Shown one piece after another: positions 44,085 through 52,126 of a stretch of DNA of 64,000 nucleotides (positions within the stretch are counted from its first letter, which is position 1; each line of letters starts with the position of its first letter). Source of the stretch: Novipirellula aureliae (GTDB taxonomy: Bacteria > Planctomycetota > Planctomycetia > Pirellulales > Pirellulaceae); assembly GCF_007860185.1 (NCBI RefSeq), contig NZ_SJPY01000001.1:395132-459131 (forward strand), in the 5' to 3' direction. A model generated the notes under the pieces. It was not told the origin of the DNA and searched no databases. It was given only the letters and a program-made list of their open reading frames with translations. The position numbers and the translations under genes are program-made.

Positions 44085-46112
44085 ATGCTTGTCTCCTGGA
44101 AATGGCTCTCTCGCTACATCGATCTACCGATGAAACACGAAGATTTGGCCTCGCGACTTAGTTTGTCGGGGCTCAATCACGAGGGGACGACTACCGTCAA
44201 TTCAGACATCGTCATCGATCTAGAAGTCACCAGCAATCGTGGCGATTGCCTCGGACATCTCGGTGTGGCTCGTGAAATTAGCGTACTGTACGATTTGCCA
44301 CTCAAGACGCCGAAAATCGATTTAAGGGAGTCGTCGACGTCGATCGAGTCGTTATTGAGTGTCGAAAACGCGTTTGTGGAGGGTTGCCCCCGTTACACCG
44401 CTCGCGTGATTCAAGGCATTCAAGTAGGAAAAAGTCCCGATTGGATGGCCGAATCTTTGTCGTCGGTGGGCATCGGTGTGGTCAACAATGTGGTCGATGC
44501 GACCAACTACGTGATGATGGAATGTGGCCAACCGCTGCACGCGTTTGATTATTCGAAATTGGCCGAAAACAAAATCGTCATCCGTCAGGCCGATCCGGGT
44601 GAAACGATCGAAGCGATTGACCATCGAACCTACGCACTCGACCCGTCGATGTGCGTGATCGCGGACGCTCGCCAAGCCAACGCGGTTGCGGGTGTGATGG
44701 GTGGTGCGGTATCGGAAGTCGATGACGCGACAACGGACCTGGTGATTGAAGCTGCGATCTTTACTCCACTATCGGTTCGCCGGACGGCTCGTAAATTGAA
44801 ATTACATAGCCCATCGTCTTACCGTTTCGAACGTCGCGTCGATCCGGTGGGTGTCGATTGGGCGAGCCGCCGAGTATGCCAATTGATCCTCGAATCCGCG
44901 GGTGGTCAACTAGCCAATGGCTCCATCGATACCGCTGCAAAATTTGTCCCCAATGAGCCAGTCGTCTTGCGACTGAGCCAGCTTGAGCGGATTTTGGGCA
45001 TTCGTATTGATCGAGAGGAGGTCGAACGGATCTTGGTTGCTCTCGGTTGTGAATCGATCGCTAGCAGCGACTCCTATCGCCCACCTTCGTGGCGACATGA
45101 TCTCAGTCGCGAAGCCGACTTGATAGAAGAGGTTGCGCGGATTCACGGTTACGAAAAGATCCCCGAAGATGCTCCCATCCCCGTCGCTCCGAGCAGCAAG
45201 CGAGATTTCGATGTGGCGATGGAGCGAGTTCGGAGCGTGATGATCTCAGCCGGTATCTCGGAAACGATGACCCCCAGCGTCGTCACCGACTCTCTCGATG
45301 CATCGGTCAGTCCTTGGACCGAGCGGGCGTCGCTGAGGACCGAAACACCGATGCTAAAAGGGGCTCGCTGTCTACGCCGAACGCTCATCCCCAGCCTACT
45401 CGAAGGGCGTGCGAACAATTGGGCATTGGCCAGTTTCGATGCGGAGTTGTTTGAGATCGCTCATATCTACCTACCAGGTGAAAAACAGCCTGGCGACAAA
45501 CTGGAAGCCTTGCCGGACGAGCAGTATTCGTTGGCCGTTGTCTCGGGTCGTGAGTACTTGGAGATGAAAGGTCTGATCGAAACGTTGTGCGAGCGAATGG
45601 GGATTGCCGAAACGGTTTCCGTCAAACCGGTCGATCGATTGGGGATGACCAAAGGAGCAACCGTACAAGTTCATTGTGGCGGGCACGAAATCGGCTACTT
45701 GGGAGTGGTCGATCCGAAAGTTCTCAAGACCTGGAAGCTCACTGGACAAGTTGTTGCCGCCGAACTGTCGTTGGTCGCCTTGTTGGCAGCGGCGAAGTTG
45801 GTTCCCCAGCAGCAAAGCGTGAGCGTCTTCCCATCGGTCCAACGCGACTTGAATTTCGTACTGGCCGAATCGGTACGCTGGAGCGAACTGGACCGAGTCG
45901 TTCGCTCGGCGGTAGGCAGTGAATTGGCGGCCGTCGATTACCGCGAAACGTATCGCGATCCGAAGAAGGACGGGGCGGACCGCAAGCGAATTTTGTTATC
46001 GGTCGAATTGCAACGCCACGATGGGACGCTTAGCGGCGAAGAGGCGGATGCGTTGATCGAGCGGGTGATCCAGGCGTGTGACAAGGAATTATCGGCGAAG
46101 TTGTTGTCGTAA
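44085..46112 (+). CDS. pheT: phenylalanyl-tRNA synthetase beta subunit, short form
   Basis: 675 residues versus about 790-800 for usual bacterial PheT. The start MLVSWKWLSRYIDLPMKHEDLASRLSLSGLNHEG is the B1 domain start, but the next block is already DIVIDLEVTSNRGDCLGHLGVAREIS; the EMAP-II/OB-type tRNA-binding domain of about 110 residues that normally lies between is missing. The rest is complete: B3/B4 (GVVNNVVDATNYVMMECGQPLHAFDY), B5 (EADLIEEVARIHGYEKIP), the catalytic-like core and the C-terminal anticodon-binding FDX-ACB domain (SVFPSVQRDLNFVLAESVRW, KKDGADRKRILLSVELQ). pheS is not adjacent in this window, unlike the usual pheST operon. Confidence 0.92.
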   Translation: MLVSWKWLSRYIDLPMKHEDLASRLSLSGLNHEGTTTVNSDIVIDLEVTSNRGDCLGHLGVAREISVLYDLPLKTPKIDLRESSTSIESLLSVENAFVEGCPRYTARVIQGIQVGKSPDWMAESLSSVGIGVVNNVVDATNYVMMECGQPLHAFDYSKLAENKIVIRQADPGETIEAIDHRTYALDPSMCVIADARQANAVAGVMGGAVSEVDDATTDLVIEAAIFTPLSVRRTARKLKLHSPSSYRFERRVDPVGVDWASRRVCQLILESAGGQLANGSIDTAAKFVPNEPVVLRLSQLERILGIRIDREEVERILVALGCESIASSDSYRPPSWRHDLSREADLIEEVARIHGYEKIPEDAPIPVAPSSKRDFDVAMERVRSVMISAGISETMTPSVVTDSLDASVSPWTERASLRTETPMLKGARCLRRTLIPSLLEGRANNWALASFDAELFEIAHIYLPGEKQPGDKLEALPDEQYSLAVVSGREYLEMKGLIETLCERMGIAETVSVKPVDRLGMTKGATVQVHCGGHEIGYLGVVDPKVLKTWKLTGQVVAAELSLVALLAAAKLVPQQQSVSVFPSVQRDLNFVLAESVRWSELDRVVRSAVGSELAAVDYRETYRDPKKDGADRKRILLSVELQRHDGTLSGEEADALIERVIQACDKELSAKLLS

Positions 46113-46238
46113 GGGCGGCAGCTGTTGATCCTCCTCCTCGTCTAACCGGTGCGGTGACACCCTATTTGAAAGTGTGTAAGATAGGTGTAAAAGCGTTTCC
46201 GTTCGATGTGTCGGCCTGCGAGGCTGTGATTTTTTCGT

Positions 46239-46320
46239 ACCGAACTATTTTTTCAAACCGAGCTATTTTTTCAAACCGAGCCAATTTTTCAAACCGAGCC
46301 AATTTTTCAAACCGAGCGAA
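46239..46320. repeat. 18-bp tandem repeat, four and a half units, in the pheT-ccsA gap
   Basis: Units ACCGAACTATTTTTTCAA, ACCGAGCTATTTTTTCAA and two of ACCGAGCCAATTTTTCAA start at 46239, 46257, 46275 and 46293, with a partial fifth. The surrounding gap (46113-46455, 343 bp) has no plausible gene. On the minus strand the array reads as a repeated ARFEKL peptide, which looks accidental. Confidence 0.85.
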
Positions 46321-46455
46321 ATCGCCGCTTCCACCGCAGCGATCGTCGCCAAGCCTATGGGCCTTCGGGTGTCGTCTTGACCTCCGCCGAACCGCTTGGC
46401 GAGTTTCGCTGCAAATCATCACTCCCTGACTTCCCTCCTTTTTTCATCCAAACCC

Positions 46456-47361
46456 ATGCTGCCCATTCTCAGCAAGATTAGCGTGACTTGTTTTTTGACA
46501 AGTTACCTAGTCGTGCTCCTCCTCGAATTGCTGCGATTTTTGGGAAAGGTTCCCGGTCGCGGGCTATTGGTCATCGTGATGATGAGTCTGGGACTTTTCA
46601 CCCACATCTCTTACTTCGTCTTGCGGATTACGGCTCGAAGCGGGACGGGAGATGTTGGCTTATTGGCCAGCTGGTATGACTGGTCGTTATTGTTGGCATT
46701 CGGTTTGGCCTTCAGTTTTCTGATTCTCTACCTACAGCGACCTGATACGATCATCGGCTTGTTCTTTCTGCCGTTGGTATTGGCGACGATCGGGCTTTCG
46801 ATGGCCGTACGACCGCTGACGCCGTTCACACGCAGCGAGGCCGCTGAAGTATGGCGAAGCATTCATGGGTTGGCGATGGCGATTGGTGCTGGCGGGGTCC
46901 TGATCGGCTTCTTGACCGGGGTGATGTATCTGGCTCAGTCGTCGAGACTCAAAAAGAAACGCGCTGGATCATCGCTGAGACTACCGACTTTGGAAACCCT
47001 GACTCGATTGAATCGACAATGTTTGCTTGTCAGTACCACGGCGGTAGCGGTTGGCGTCGTCGCGGGAGCGGTCATGAACCTAAATCGCTGGGGCAACGTC
47101 GGTTGGACCAGCGGCGGGGTCTTGTTCGGGTTGATGTTACTGGTGTGGCTCATCATCGCCACCTCGGTCGAACATTTTTACCGGCCTGCTAACCATGGCC
47201 GCAAAGCGTTTTACCTGACGCTAGCGAGCCTCGGGTTCTTGATCTTAGCTTTCTTCGGGGTGCTGGCTTCATCGCATGGACAAACGGAAACTGCGCCGGG
47301 TGAAATCAATAGCATGGAAGTCGGAAAAGCGTTGTTTGAGGGTGCAGGTAACATCCTATGA
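46456..47361 (+). CDS. CcsA/HemX-like cytochrome c assembly membrane protein
   Basis: 301 residues from ATG 46456 (the frame runs back to 46396). About eight membrane helices. The block EVWRSIHGLAMAIGAGGVLIGFLTGVMYLAQSSRLKKK matches the conserved CcsA/HemX helix where a histidine (His in SIHG) lies before a helix ending in a basic loop; LNRWGN and FYRPANHGRK are later candidate loops. Members either help attach haem to cytochrome c or regulate HemA. Its stop overlaps the hemA start by four bases (ATGA), the same coupling seen with HemX upstream of hemA in other bacteria, so a HemX-type role in haem supply fits. Confidence 0.8.
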   Translation: MLPILSKISVTCFLTSYLVVLLLELLRFLGKVPGRGLLVIVMMSLGLFTHISYFVLRITARSGTGDVGLLASWYDWSLLLAFGLAFSFLILYLQRPDTIIGLFFLPLVLATIGLSMAVRPLTPFTRSEAAEVWRSIHGLAMAIGAGGVLIGFLTGVMYLAQSSRLKKKRAGSSLRLPTLETLTRLNRQCLLVSTTAVAVGVVAGAVMNLNRWGNVGWTSGGVLFGLMLLVWLIIATSVEHFYRPANHGRKAFYLTLASLGFLILAFFGVLASSHGQTETAPGEINSMEVGKALFEGAGNIL

Positions 47362-48641
47362 AGCTACAAATGATCGGCTGTAGCCACCATGATGCTGCGG
47401 TAGAGTTTCGCGAACGCATCTCCTTTTCAGGCGATCATCTTGTCAAAGCGTTGACCGATTTTCGTGACCGATTTCCTGCGTCGGAAGTCGTGCTGCTGAG
47501 CACATGCAACCGGGTGGAATTCTACGCGTCGTCCCGCGACGATGCCGACAACTTAACCCGCGATACGGTCGCCGAATTTTTAGCCAATCAACATCGAATC
47601 TCAACGGACGAGGTCGTCGAGCGGATGATCTACCGCAGCGGTCCCGAAGCGATTGAGCATCTCTTTAGCGTTGCAGCCAGTTTGGATAGCATGGTCGTTG
47701 GCGAAGCTCAGATTTTGTCGCAGGTCAAACAGGCATACAATTTAGCCTGTCTCAACGGATCGGCCGGCCCGCTGACCCATGCCGTTTTCCAAGCTGCCAA
47801 TCGGACGGCGAAACGGGTTCAACAAGAAACGTCGATCCATCGTCGCCGCGTCAGTGTCCCCAGTGTCGCGGTGGGCGAAGTCGTGCCGGAAGTCTTCGAT
47901 TCGCTAGCCGACAAGCATGTCCTGATTTGCGGCGCGGGTGAGATGAGCGAAGAAACGTTGCCTTACCTAAAACAAGCGGGTGCGACTAAAATCACGATCA
48001 TCAATCGCAACCTCGAGCGAGCGAAAGCATTAGCCAATCGCTTCGATGTGCAGGCGGATCCATGGCAATCGCTGCACGATTATTTAATCGAAGCGGATTT
48101 GTTGATTGGGACCACCAGCGCACCGGAGCCAATCTTGACGGCATCCGATTTCCAAGCGATTCAAAACAAACGCAAGGGCCGGATTTTATTGGTTTTGGAT
48201 TTGGCGGTGCCGCGTGACTTCGACCCAAAGCTGGGGGATTTTTCGGACGTCTATTTGTACCAGATCGACGATCTACAAATTGCCTGCGACCGCAACCGCC
48301 GCGAGCGAGAAAAGGAACACCCTAAGGCGAAACAGATTATCGCGGAAGAAACATCTCGTCTGATCGCATCGCTAAACCATCGCTCGACGGGCCCGATTAT
48401 CGAACGGCTTCGTACGAATGCCGAGGAGATCAAACAAAGCGAATTGGACCGTTTGCGGAACAAATTGATGCAACTCAACGTCGATCCGTCCGTGTTTTCT
48501 GAGGTCGAAAAATCATTTGGACGATTGACCAATAAACTCCTGCACCCACCACTAGCGTCGGTCCGTGACGACATCGCCGGCGGACATCAACGAGGGTTAC
48601 TCGAAGCACTCCGCCATCTGTTCAAATTGGGTGATGAATAA
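47358..48641 (+). CDS. hemA: glutamyl-tRNA reductase
   Basis: 427 residues, normal length. Catalytic Cys50 sits in LLSTCNRVEFY. SLDSMVVGEAQILSQVKQAYNLA and RRVSVPSVAVGEV are the conserved active-site and linker blocks, and the NADPH-binding domain opens with HVLICGAGEMSEETLPYL and continues NRNLERAKALANRF. The C-terminal dimerisation helices run from about residue 310. It reduces glutamyl-tRNA to glutamate-1-semialdehyde, the first committed step of tetrapyrrole synthesis in this route. It is translationally coupled to the upstream CcsA/HemX-like gene. Confidence 0.96.
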   Translation: MKLQMIGCSHHDAAVEFRERISFSGDHLVKALTDFRDRFPASEVVLLSTCNRVEFYASSRDDADNLTRDTVAEFLANQHRISTDEVVERMIYRSGPEAIEHLFSVAASLDSMVVGEAQILSQVKQAYNLACLNGSAGPLTHAVFQAANRTAKRVQQETSIHRRRVSVPSVAVGEVVPEVFDSLADKHVLICGAGEMSEETLPYLKQAGATKITIINRNLERAKALANRFDVQADPWQSLHDYLIEADLLIGTTSAPEPILTASDFQAIQNKRKGRILLVLDLAVPRDFDPKLGDFSDVYLYQIDDLQIACDRNRREREKEHPKAKQIIAEETSRLIASLNHRSTGPIIERLRTNAEEIKQSELDRLRNKLMQLNVDPSVFSEVEKSFGRLTNKLLHPPLASVRDDIAGGHQRGLLEALRHLFKLGDE

Positions 48642-48670
48642 AGGCGCGGTCCGCTAAAACGAGGATAGCG

Positions 48671-48727
48671 GTAGTGGATCTTTGTTGAAGATCCTCATAC
48701 GTCGGGATCTTGAACAAGATCCACTAC
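48671..48727. terminator. inverted pair of GTAGTGGATCTT repeats between hemA and scpB
   Basis: GTAGTGGATCTTTGTT and AAGATCC at 48671-48694 faces an inverted near-identical copy at 48705-48727. Together they form a stem of over 20 bp with a 10-base loop, positioned 30 bp from both converging stops, so it may act as a bidirectional terminator. Each arm is also a copy of the element seen at 6059-6081. Confidence 0.6.
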
Positions 48728-48757
48728 GCGATCAAAACCGCGACCAAAACCGATTGC

Positions 48758-50008
48758 CTACGTCCAATCTTCGTCATCGTCAGCGGCATCGTCGTCATCT
48801 TCCCAGTCGTCATCCTCTTCGTCGTCGTCTTCCCAATCATCGTCGTCGTCGACCTCTTCCCATTCGTCGGATGGCTCGTCTTCGTCGATGTCATCTTCAT
48901 CCTCGAGATCGTCATCCTCGAGATCTTCGTCGTCGAGATCGTCATCATCGTCGTCGTCAAGATCGTCATCGTCGTCATCCCAGTCATCATCATCGTCGAC
49001 GAAATCATCTTCGTCGTCGTCGTCGTTGTCTCCATATATTTCGTCCTCTTCGTCCTCGATGATCGATTGAGGATTACATTGTTCCGAATCTAATTCGGTG
49101 GCATTCGCCAAAACCGGATCGACGCTAGTCAATAAATCTGATTCGGCTTCGGAGAGAACCGATGCGACAGCGGTGCTCACGACTGACTCCTTCGTTGATG
49201 AAAAACTATCGGTAGGGGGGGACTCTTGAGGTTTATCTGACTCTTCTAAATCTTCTTGTAAAGTTTGCCACTCGATGGTTGGCAAGTTATCTGTATTGGG
49301 CAAACCGAAAACGTGCAAGAAGTGTTTGGTAGTACCGTACAAATACGGTCGGCCTAATTCTTCGCTTCGTCCTGCAATTCGAACTAAATCTTTCTCCATT
49401 AATTGGCGGAGCAGGTCTCCACAAGCGACGCCTCGTATTGCTTCAATCTCTGCTCGCGAAACATTTTGCCGGTATGCGACAACCGCTAGCGTTTCCATCA
49501 TCGGCGTTGACAACCTTACCGCTAAAGGCAAATGTCCCAATCGGGTCAACCATGGTGCTAAAGCGGGACGCGTCATCATACGATATCCGCCTGCAATCAA
49601 TTCTACGCGAAGCGCTCGTCCGTAACTTTCGTATGTCGTGTTAAGCTGGCGGACAAGTGTACGAGCCTCCGTCGCATCCGCCAAGTGAGCCATTTGCGAT
49701 AGTTTTCGCAGCGATAATGGCGACTTCGCCAAGAACAATACCGCTTCGACTCGCTTCCGTTTTTCGAGTGGATCCTCTTCGCTATTTTGCTCTTTCGTTA
49801 GGTTTTCGGCATCCAAAGCGGTTGCCGAATCGAATTCCGATGCTACCGCGGGTGCCGACCGCAATCGTAACCCATAAGGCCGGTTCGTATTTGGTAAATT
49901 GATCCCGCCTAGCCTTCGACCGGACACTTGGTTTTTGGTCTGGTTTCTGGGAAAACGAGCTTGTAAATCTTGTCGTCCCCATGCCGCTGAGAAACCGTTA
50001 TAAACCAT
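48758..50008 (-). CDS. scpB: segregation and condensation protein B with long acidic tail
   Basis: 416 residues from ATG 50006-50008, which has AAAGGG just upstream; the frame extends to 50224 but overlaps the divergent gene. The ScpB core (about 100-260) is two winged helices: KRVEAVLFLAKSPLSLRKLSQMAHL, LRVELIAGGYRMMTRPALAPWLTRL, MMETLAVVAYRQNVSRAEIEAIRGV, LVRIAGRSEELGRPYLYGTTKHFLHVFGL. ScpB bridges SMC and ScpA in chromosome condensation. The last about 99 residues (318-416) are almost only Asp and Glu with Trp, from DEEDEIYGD onward, an extreme tail absent from ordinary ScpB. On DNA it is a GAT/GAC-rich repeat on the minus strand. ScpA is not in the window. Confidence 0.9.
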   Translation of the reverse strand: MVYNGFSAAWGRQDLQARFPRNQTKNQVSGRRLGGINLPNTNRPYGLRLRSAPAVASEFDSATALDAENLTKEQNSEEDPLEKRKRVEAVLFLAKSPLSLRKLSQMAHLADATEARTLVRQLNTTYESYGRALRVELIAGGYRMMTRPALAPWLTRLGHLPLAVRLSTPMMETLAVVAYRQNVSRAEIEAIRGVACGDLLRQLMEKDLVRIAGRSEELGRPYLYGTTKHFLHVFGLPNTDNLPTIEWQTLQEDLEESDKPQESPPTDSFSSTKESVVSTAVASVLSEAESDLLTSVDPVLANATELDSEQCNPQSIIEDEEDEIYGDNDDDDEDDFVDDDDDWDDDDDDLDDDDDDDLDDEDLEDDDLEDEDDIDEDEPSDEWEEVDDDDDWEDDDEEDDDWEDDDDAADDDEDWT

Positions 50009-50105
50009 CTCGCCCTTTGATGACTCCTTTGTTGTGTACAATCGGTAATCGTTTTGTTCGATTCGATTCTTCAGCTTTTCCGCAACTTCTACCAATTTCA
50101 TTGTT

Positions 50106-50810
50106 TTGTCCACACCATCAGCCCCCATTCGTTCTACGAAAAAGCAAAAAGGTTCCCTTCGCCGCTGGGTGATTGTGCTCAGTGCTGTGCTCGTTTCGCT
50201 GTTCGTGTTCTTGTTCGTCCGCATTCAAGGGGCCGTGACCGGTAGCGAATTCTCGCCCGATTCCTTCTCCGTTCGCGAATTCCGATTTTACGAACTACCG
50301 ATTTTTCACCTACAAATCACGCCGATTGACCGATCGACCGTCACTCCGTCCACCGCTATCTATCTACGGCAAACCGCCCTTATCAACTCACCGACGAAGA
50401 CACCGGACCTCTGGCATTTGGTCTCGATGACGCGAGGTTTTACTGGAAAAACGCCTGCCGATGCGGAGCTATTGGTTGACCAACTGAACATCAAAATAGC
50501 TGGCGGCGCGTATTGGCGGCTGTGGAGTGTCGACCAGCCCGCAAAAGCCAAAGTGTTTTGGCCAATCATTCAAAAGCTGGCAAAGCGAGAAATGTACATT
50601 ATGATGCCAAAATTGTTTGAAATCGCCCAGTCGGAACGGTCGGTCGATGAGATGACCGAGCGGCTCGATCAATCATTACGCTCGCAATACGAGGGTTTGA
50701 TTCGAGACATGCGGGCAGCCGATCAAAACGAACTGGCGGACCAATTTTTCAAAGAAATGCTCGAGGACTTTCCGAACGATTTTCCGAACGATTCTCCGAT
50801 AGAACCTTGA
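50106..50810 (+). CDS. unknown small membrane-anchored protein
   Basis: 234 residues from TTG 50106; no in-frame ATG precedes the membrane segment, so a GTG in the same helix is the other option. A basic N-terminus (STKKQKGSLRR) leads to a single membrane helix (about 22-43), and a soluble domain with FRFYELPIFHLQITPIDRST, LWHLVSMTRGF, GGAYWRLWS and a helical region follows. It ends in repeated FPNDFPNDSP. I do not recognise the family. Divergent from scpB. The downstream cysteine desulfurase begins directly at its stop, so they share an mRNA. Confidence 0.65.
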   Translation: MSTPSAPIRSTKKQKGSLRRWVIVLSAVLVSLFVFLFVRIQGAVTGSEFSPDSFSVREFRFYELPIFHLQITPIDRSTVTPSTAIYLRQTALINSPTKTPDLWHLVSMTRGFTGKTPADAELLVDQLNIKIAGGAYWRLWSVDQPAKAKVFWPIIQKLAKREMYIMMPKLFEIAQSERSVDEMTERLDQSLRSQYEGLIRDMRAADQNELADQFFKEMLEDFPNDFPNDSPIEP

Positions 50811-50815
50811 CTCGA

Positions 50816-51988
50816 ATGATCTATCTTGACAACAACGCAACCACTGCACTCGACCCGGTCGTGGCCGACGTTATTTCCGAAACGCTTCGTCTTGGCCCAG
50901 CCAACCCGTCAAGCCAACATGCGCTCGGTCGCGCGGCACAGCTTTGCATCGATGAGTCGATGGAAACGATCGAATCTTGTTTGGAAACAAAGCTTGACCA
51001 ACCTGGGGGCCCCCGGTTTCTGTTCACCAGCGGCGGCACGGAGTCGAACAATTTGGCGATTCGTGGCATCGGTGATGCCAATTCCGCTATCATTTTGAGC
51101 CGAATTGAGCATCCCAGCGTGATGGAGGTAGCACAACATTTGGCTGCTGCGGGCCGCGAAGTTCGCTACTTGGACGTTGATTCAAACGGCGTTGCGAAAG
51201 TCGACGAGCTCGAAGGGCTGATCGAATCCTGTACCACCAAATGTGGTCTGGTGTCGCTGATGACCGCGAACAACGAGACTGGCGTTCTACAGCCGATAGA
51301 GCAAGCTGCGACCATTTGCCGTTCTTTCGATGTGCCGCTGCATGTCGATGCGACCCAATCGATCGGGAAGGTTCCGGTGTCGCTTGAAAAAATCGGAGCT
51401 TCTGCGGTCACCATCACGGCTCACAAATTTCACGGACCAACGGGTATTGGCGGATTGTGGTTGGAGGGAGGCGTAGCGCTACGGCCGTTGTTGTTCGGCG
51501 GCGGTCAACAACTCCAAACGCGACCCGGAACCGAGCCGGTCGCGATGATTGTAGGCATGGCCGCGGCGTTAAAATTGGCGATCGATCAACGGGAAAAAAA
51601 CGCCTTGCATATGACCAAACTCCGTAATCAGCTCGAAAACTCGCTCATCGATACGATCGATGATCTGGTCATTCATGGCCGTGAGGTCGCCCGGTTGCCT
51701 TCGACGAGCTGTATTTCTTTTCCGGGTGCGGATCGGCAATCGATGTTGATGTCACTCGATTTTGCCGGAGTTGCCTGCAGCAGCGGATCGGCGTGCAGTA
51801 GCGGCAGCAGTCCGCCAAGCCATGTGTTGACGGCGATGGGCATGCCGACAAGGCTTCTGCAATCCGCATTACGGTTTGGAACCAGCAAGTTTTCCACCTC
51901 GGATGATATATCTGACGCCTCTGATCTTATCTCTAATTGCTGCAATCGTTTACGTTCAAAAAACAATGTGGAAAACTCTTCCTTTTAG
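50816..51988 (+). CDS. cysteine desulfurase (NifS/IscS family)
   Basis: 390 residues from ATG 50816; TTG 50807 would overlap the upstream stop and adds three residues. MIYLDNNATTALDP is the family start. The PLP lysine is Lys204 in TAHKFHGPTGIGGLW, with VDATQSIGKVP just before, FTSGGTESNNLAIRG earlier and the GGGQQLQTRPGTEPVA block after. The catalytic loop GVACSSGSACSSGSSPPSHVL holds Cys. It takes sulfur from cysteine for iron-sulfur clusters or tRNA thiolation; there is no IscU or TusA partner nearby. The final about 40 residues extend past the usual ALRFG ending and contain TTTTCCACC, a DnaA-box-like site, at 51890-51898. Confidence 0.92.
   Translation: MIYLDNNATTALDPVVADVISETLRLGPANPSSQHALGRAAQLCIDESMETIESCLETKLDQPGGPRFLFTSGGTESNNLAIRGIGDANSAIILSRIEHPSVMEVAQHLAAAGREVRYLDVDSNGVAKVDELEGLIESCTTKCGLVSLMTANNETGVLQPIEQAATICRSFDVPLHVDATQSIGKVPVSLEKIGASAVTITAHKFHGPTGIGGLWLEGGVALRPLLFGGGQQLQTRPGTEPVAMIVGMAAALKLAIDQREKNALHMTKLRNQLENSLIDTIDDLVIHGREVARLPSTSCISFPGADRQSMLMSLDFAGVACSSGSACSSGSSPPSHVLTAMGMPTRLLQSALRFGTSKFSTSDDISDASDLISNCCNRLRSKNNVENSSF
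51890..51975. promoter_or_regulatory. candidate DnaA boxes upstream of dnaA
   Basis: TTTTCCACC at 51890-51898 and TGTGGAAAA (reverse of TTTTCCACA) at 51967-51975, both close to the dnaA start. The exact TTTTCCACA form is a known DnaA-box variant. The 138-bp gap 51989-52126 also has a T tract. Confidence 0.5.
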
Positions 51989-52126
51989 GGCTTGTTTTTT
52001 TTTTCTAGTTGGTAAAATTCTGGTTAGAATCGTCACGTTTTGGAAATAGCGTCATCTTCCTGCTTGCGATCGAGTTGCACGCAAGCTGGATGCTTACGCC
52101 ACCTATACGTTTGCTGACCCAATCCT

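Noticed and set aside
46162-46422. Minus frame with repeated ARFEKL peptide
   Set aside because: It mirrors the 18-bp non-coding tandem repeat; no ribosome binding site or conserved flank.
48710-49093. Plus-strand frames rich in Val/Ile or Arg/His/Ser opposite the scpB tail
   Set aside because: They are the antisense of the Asp/Glu codons of scpB; low complexity without family match.
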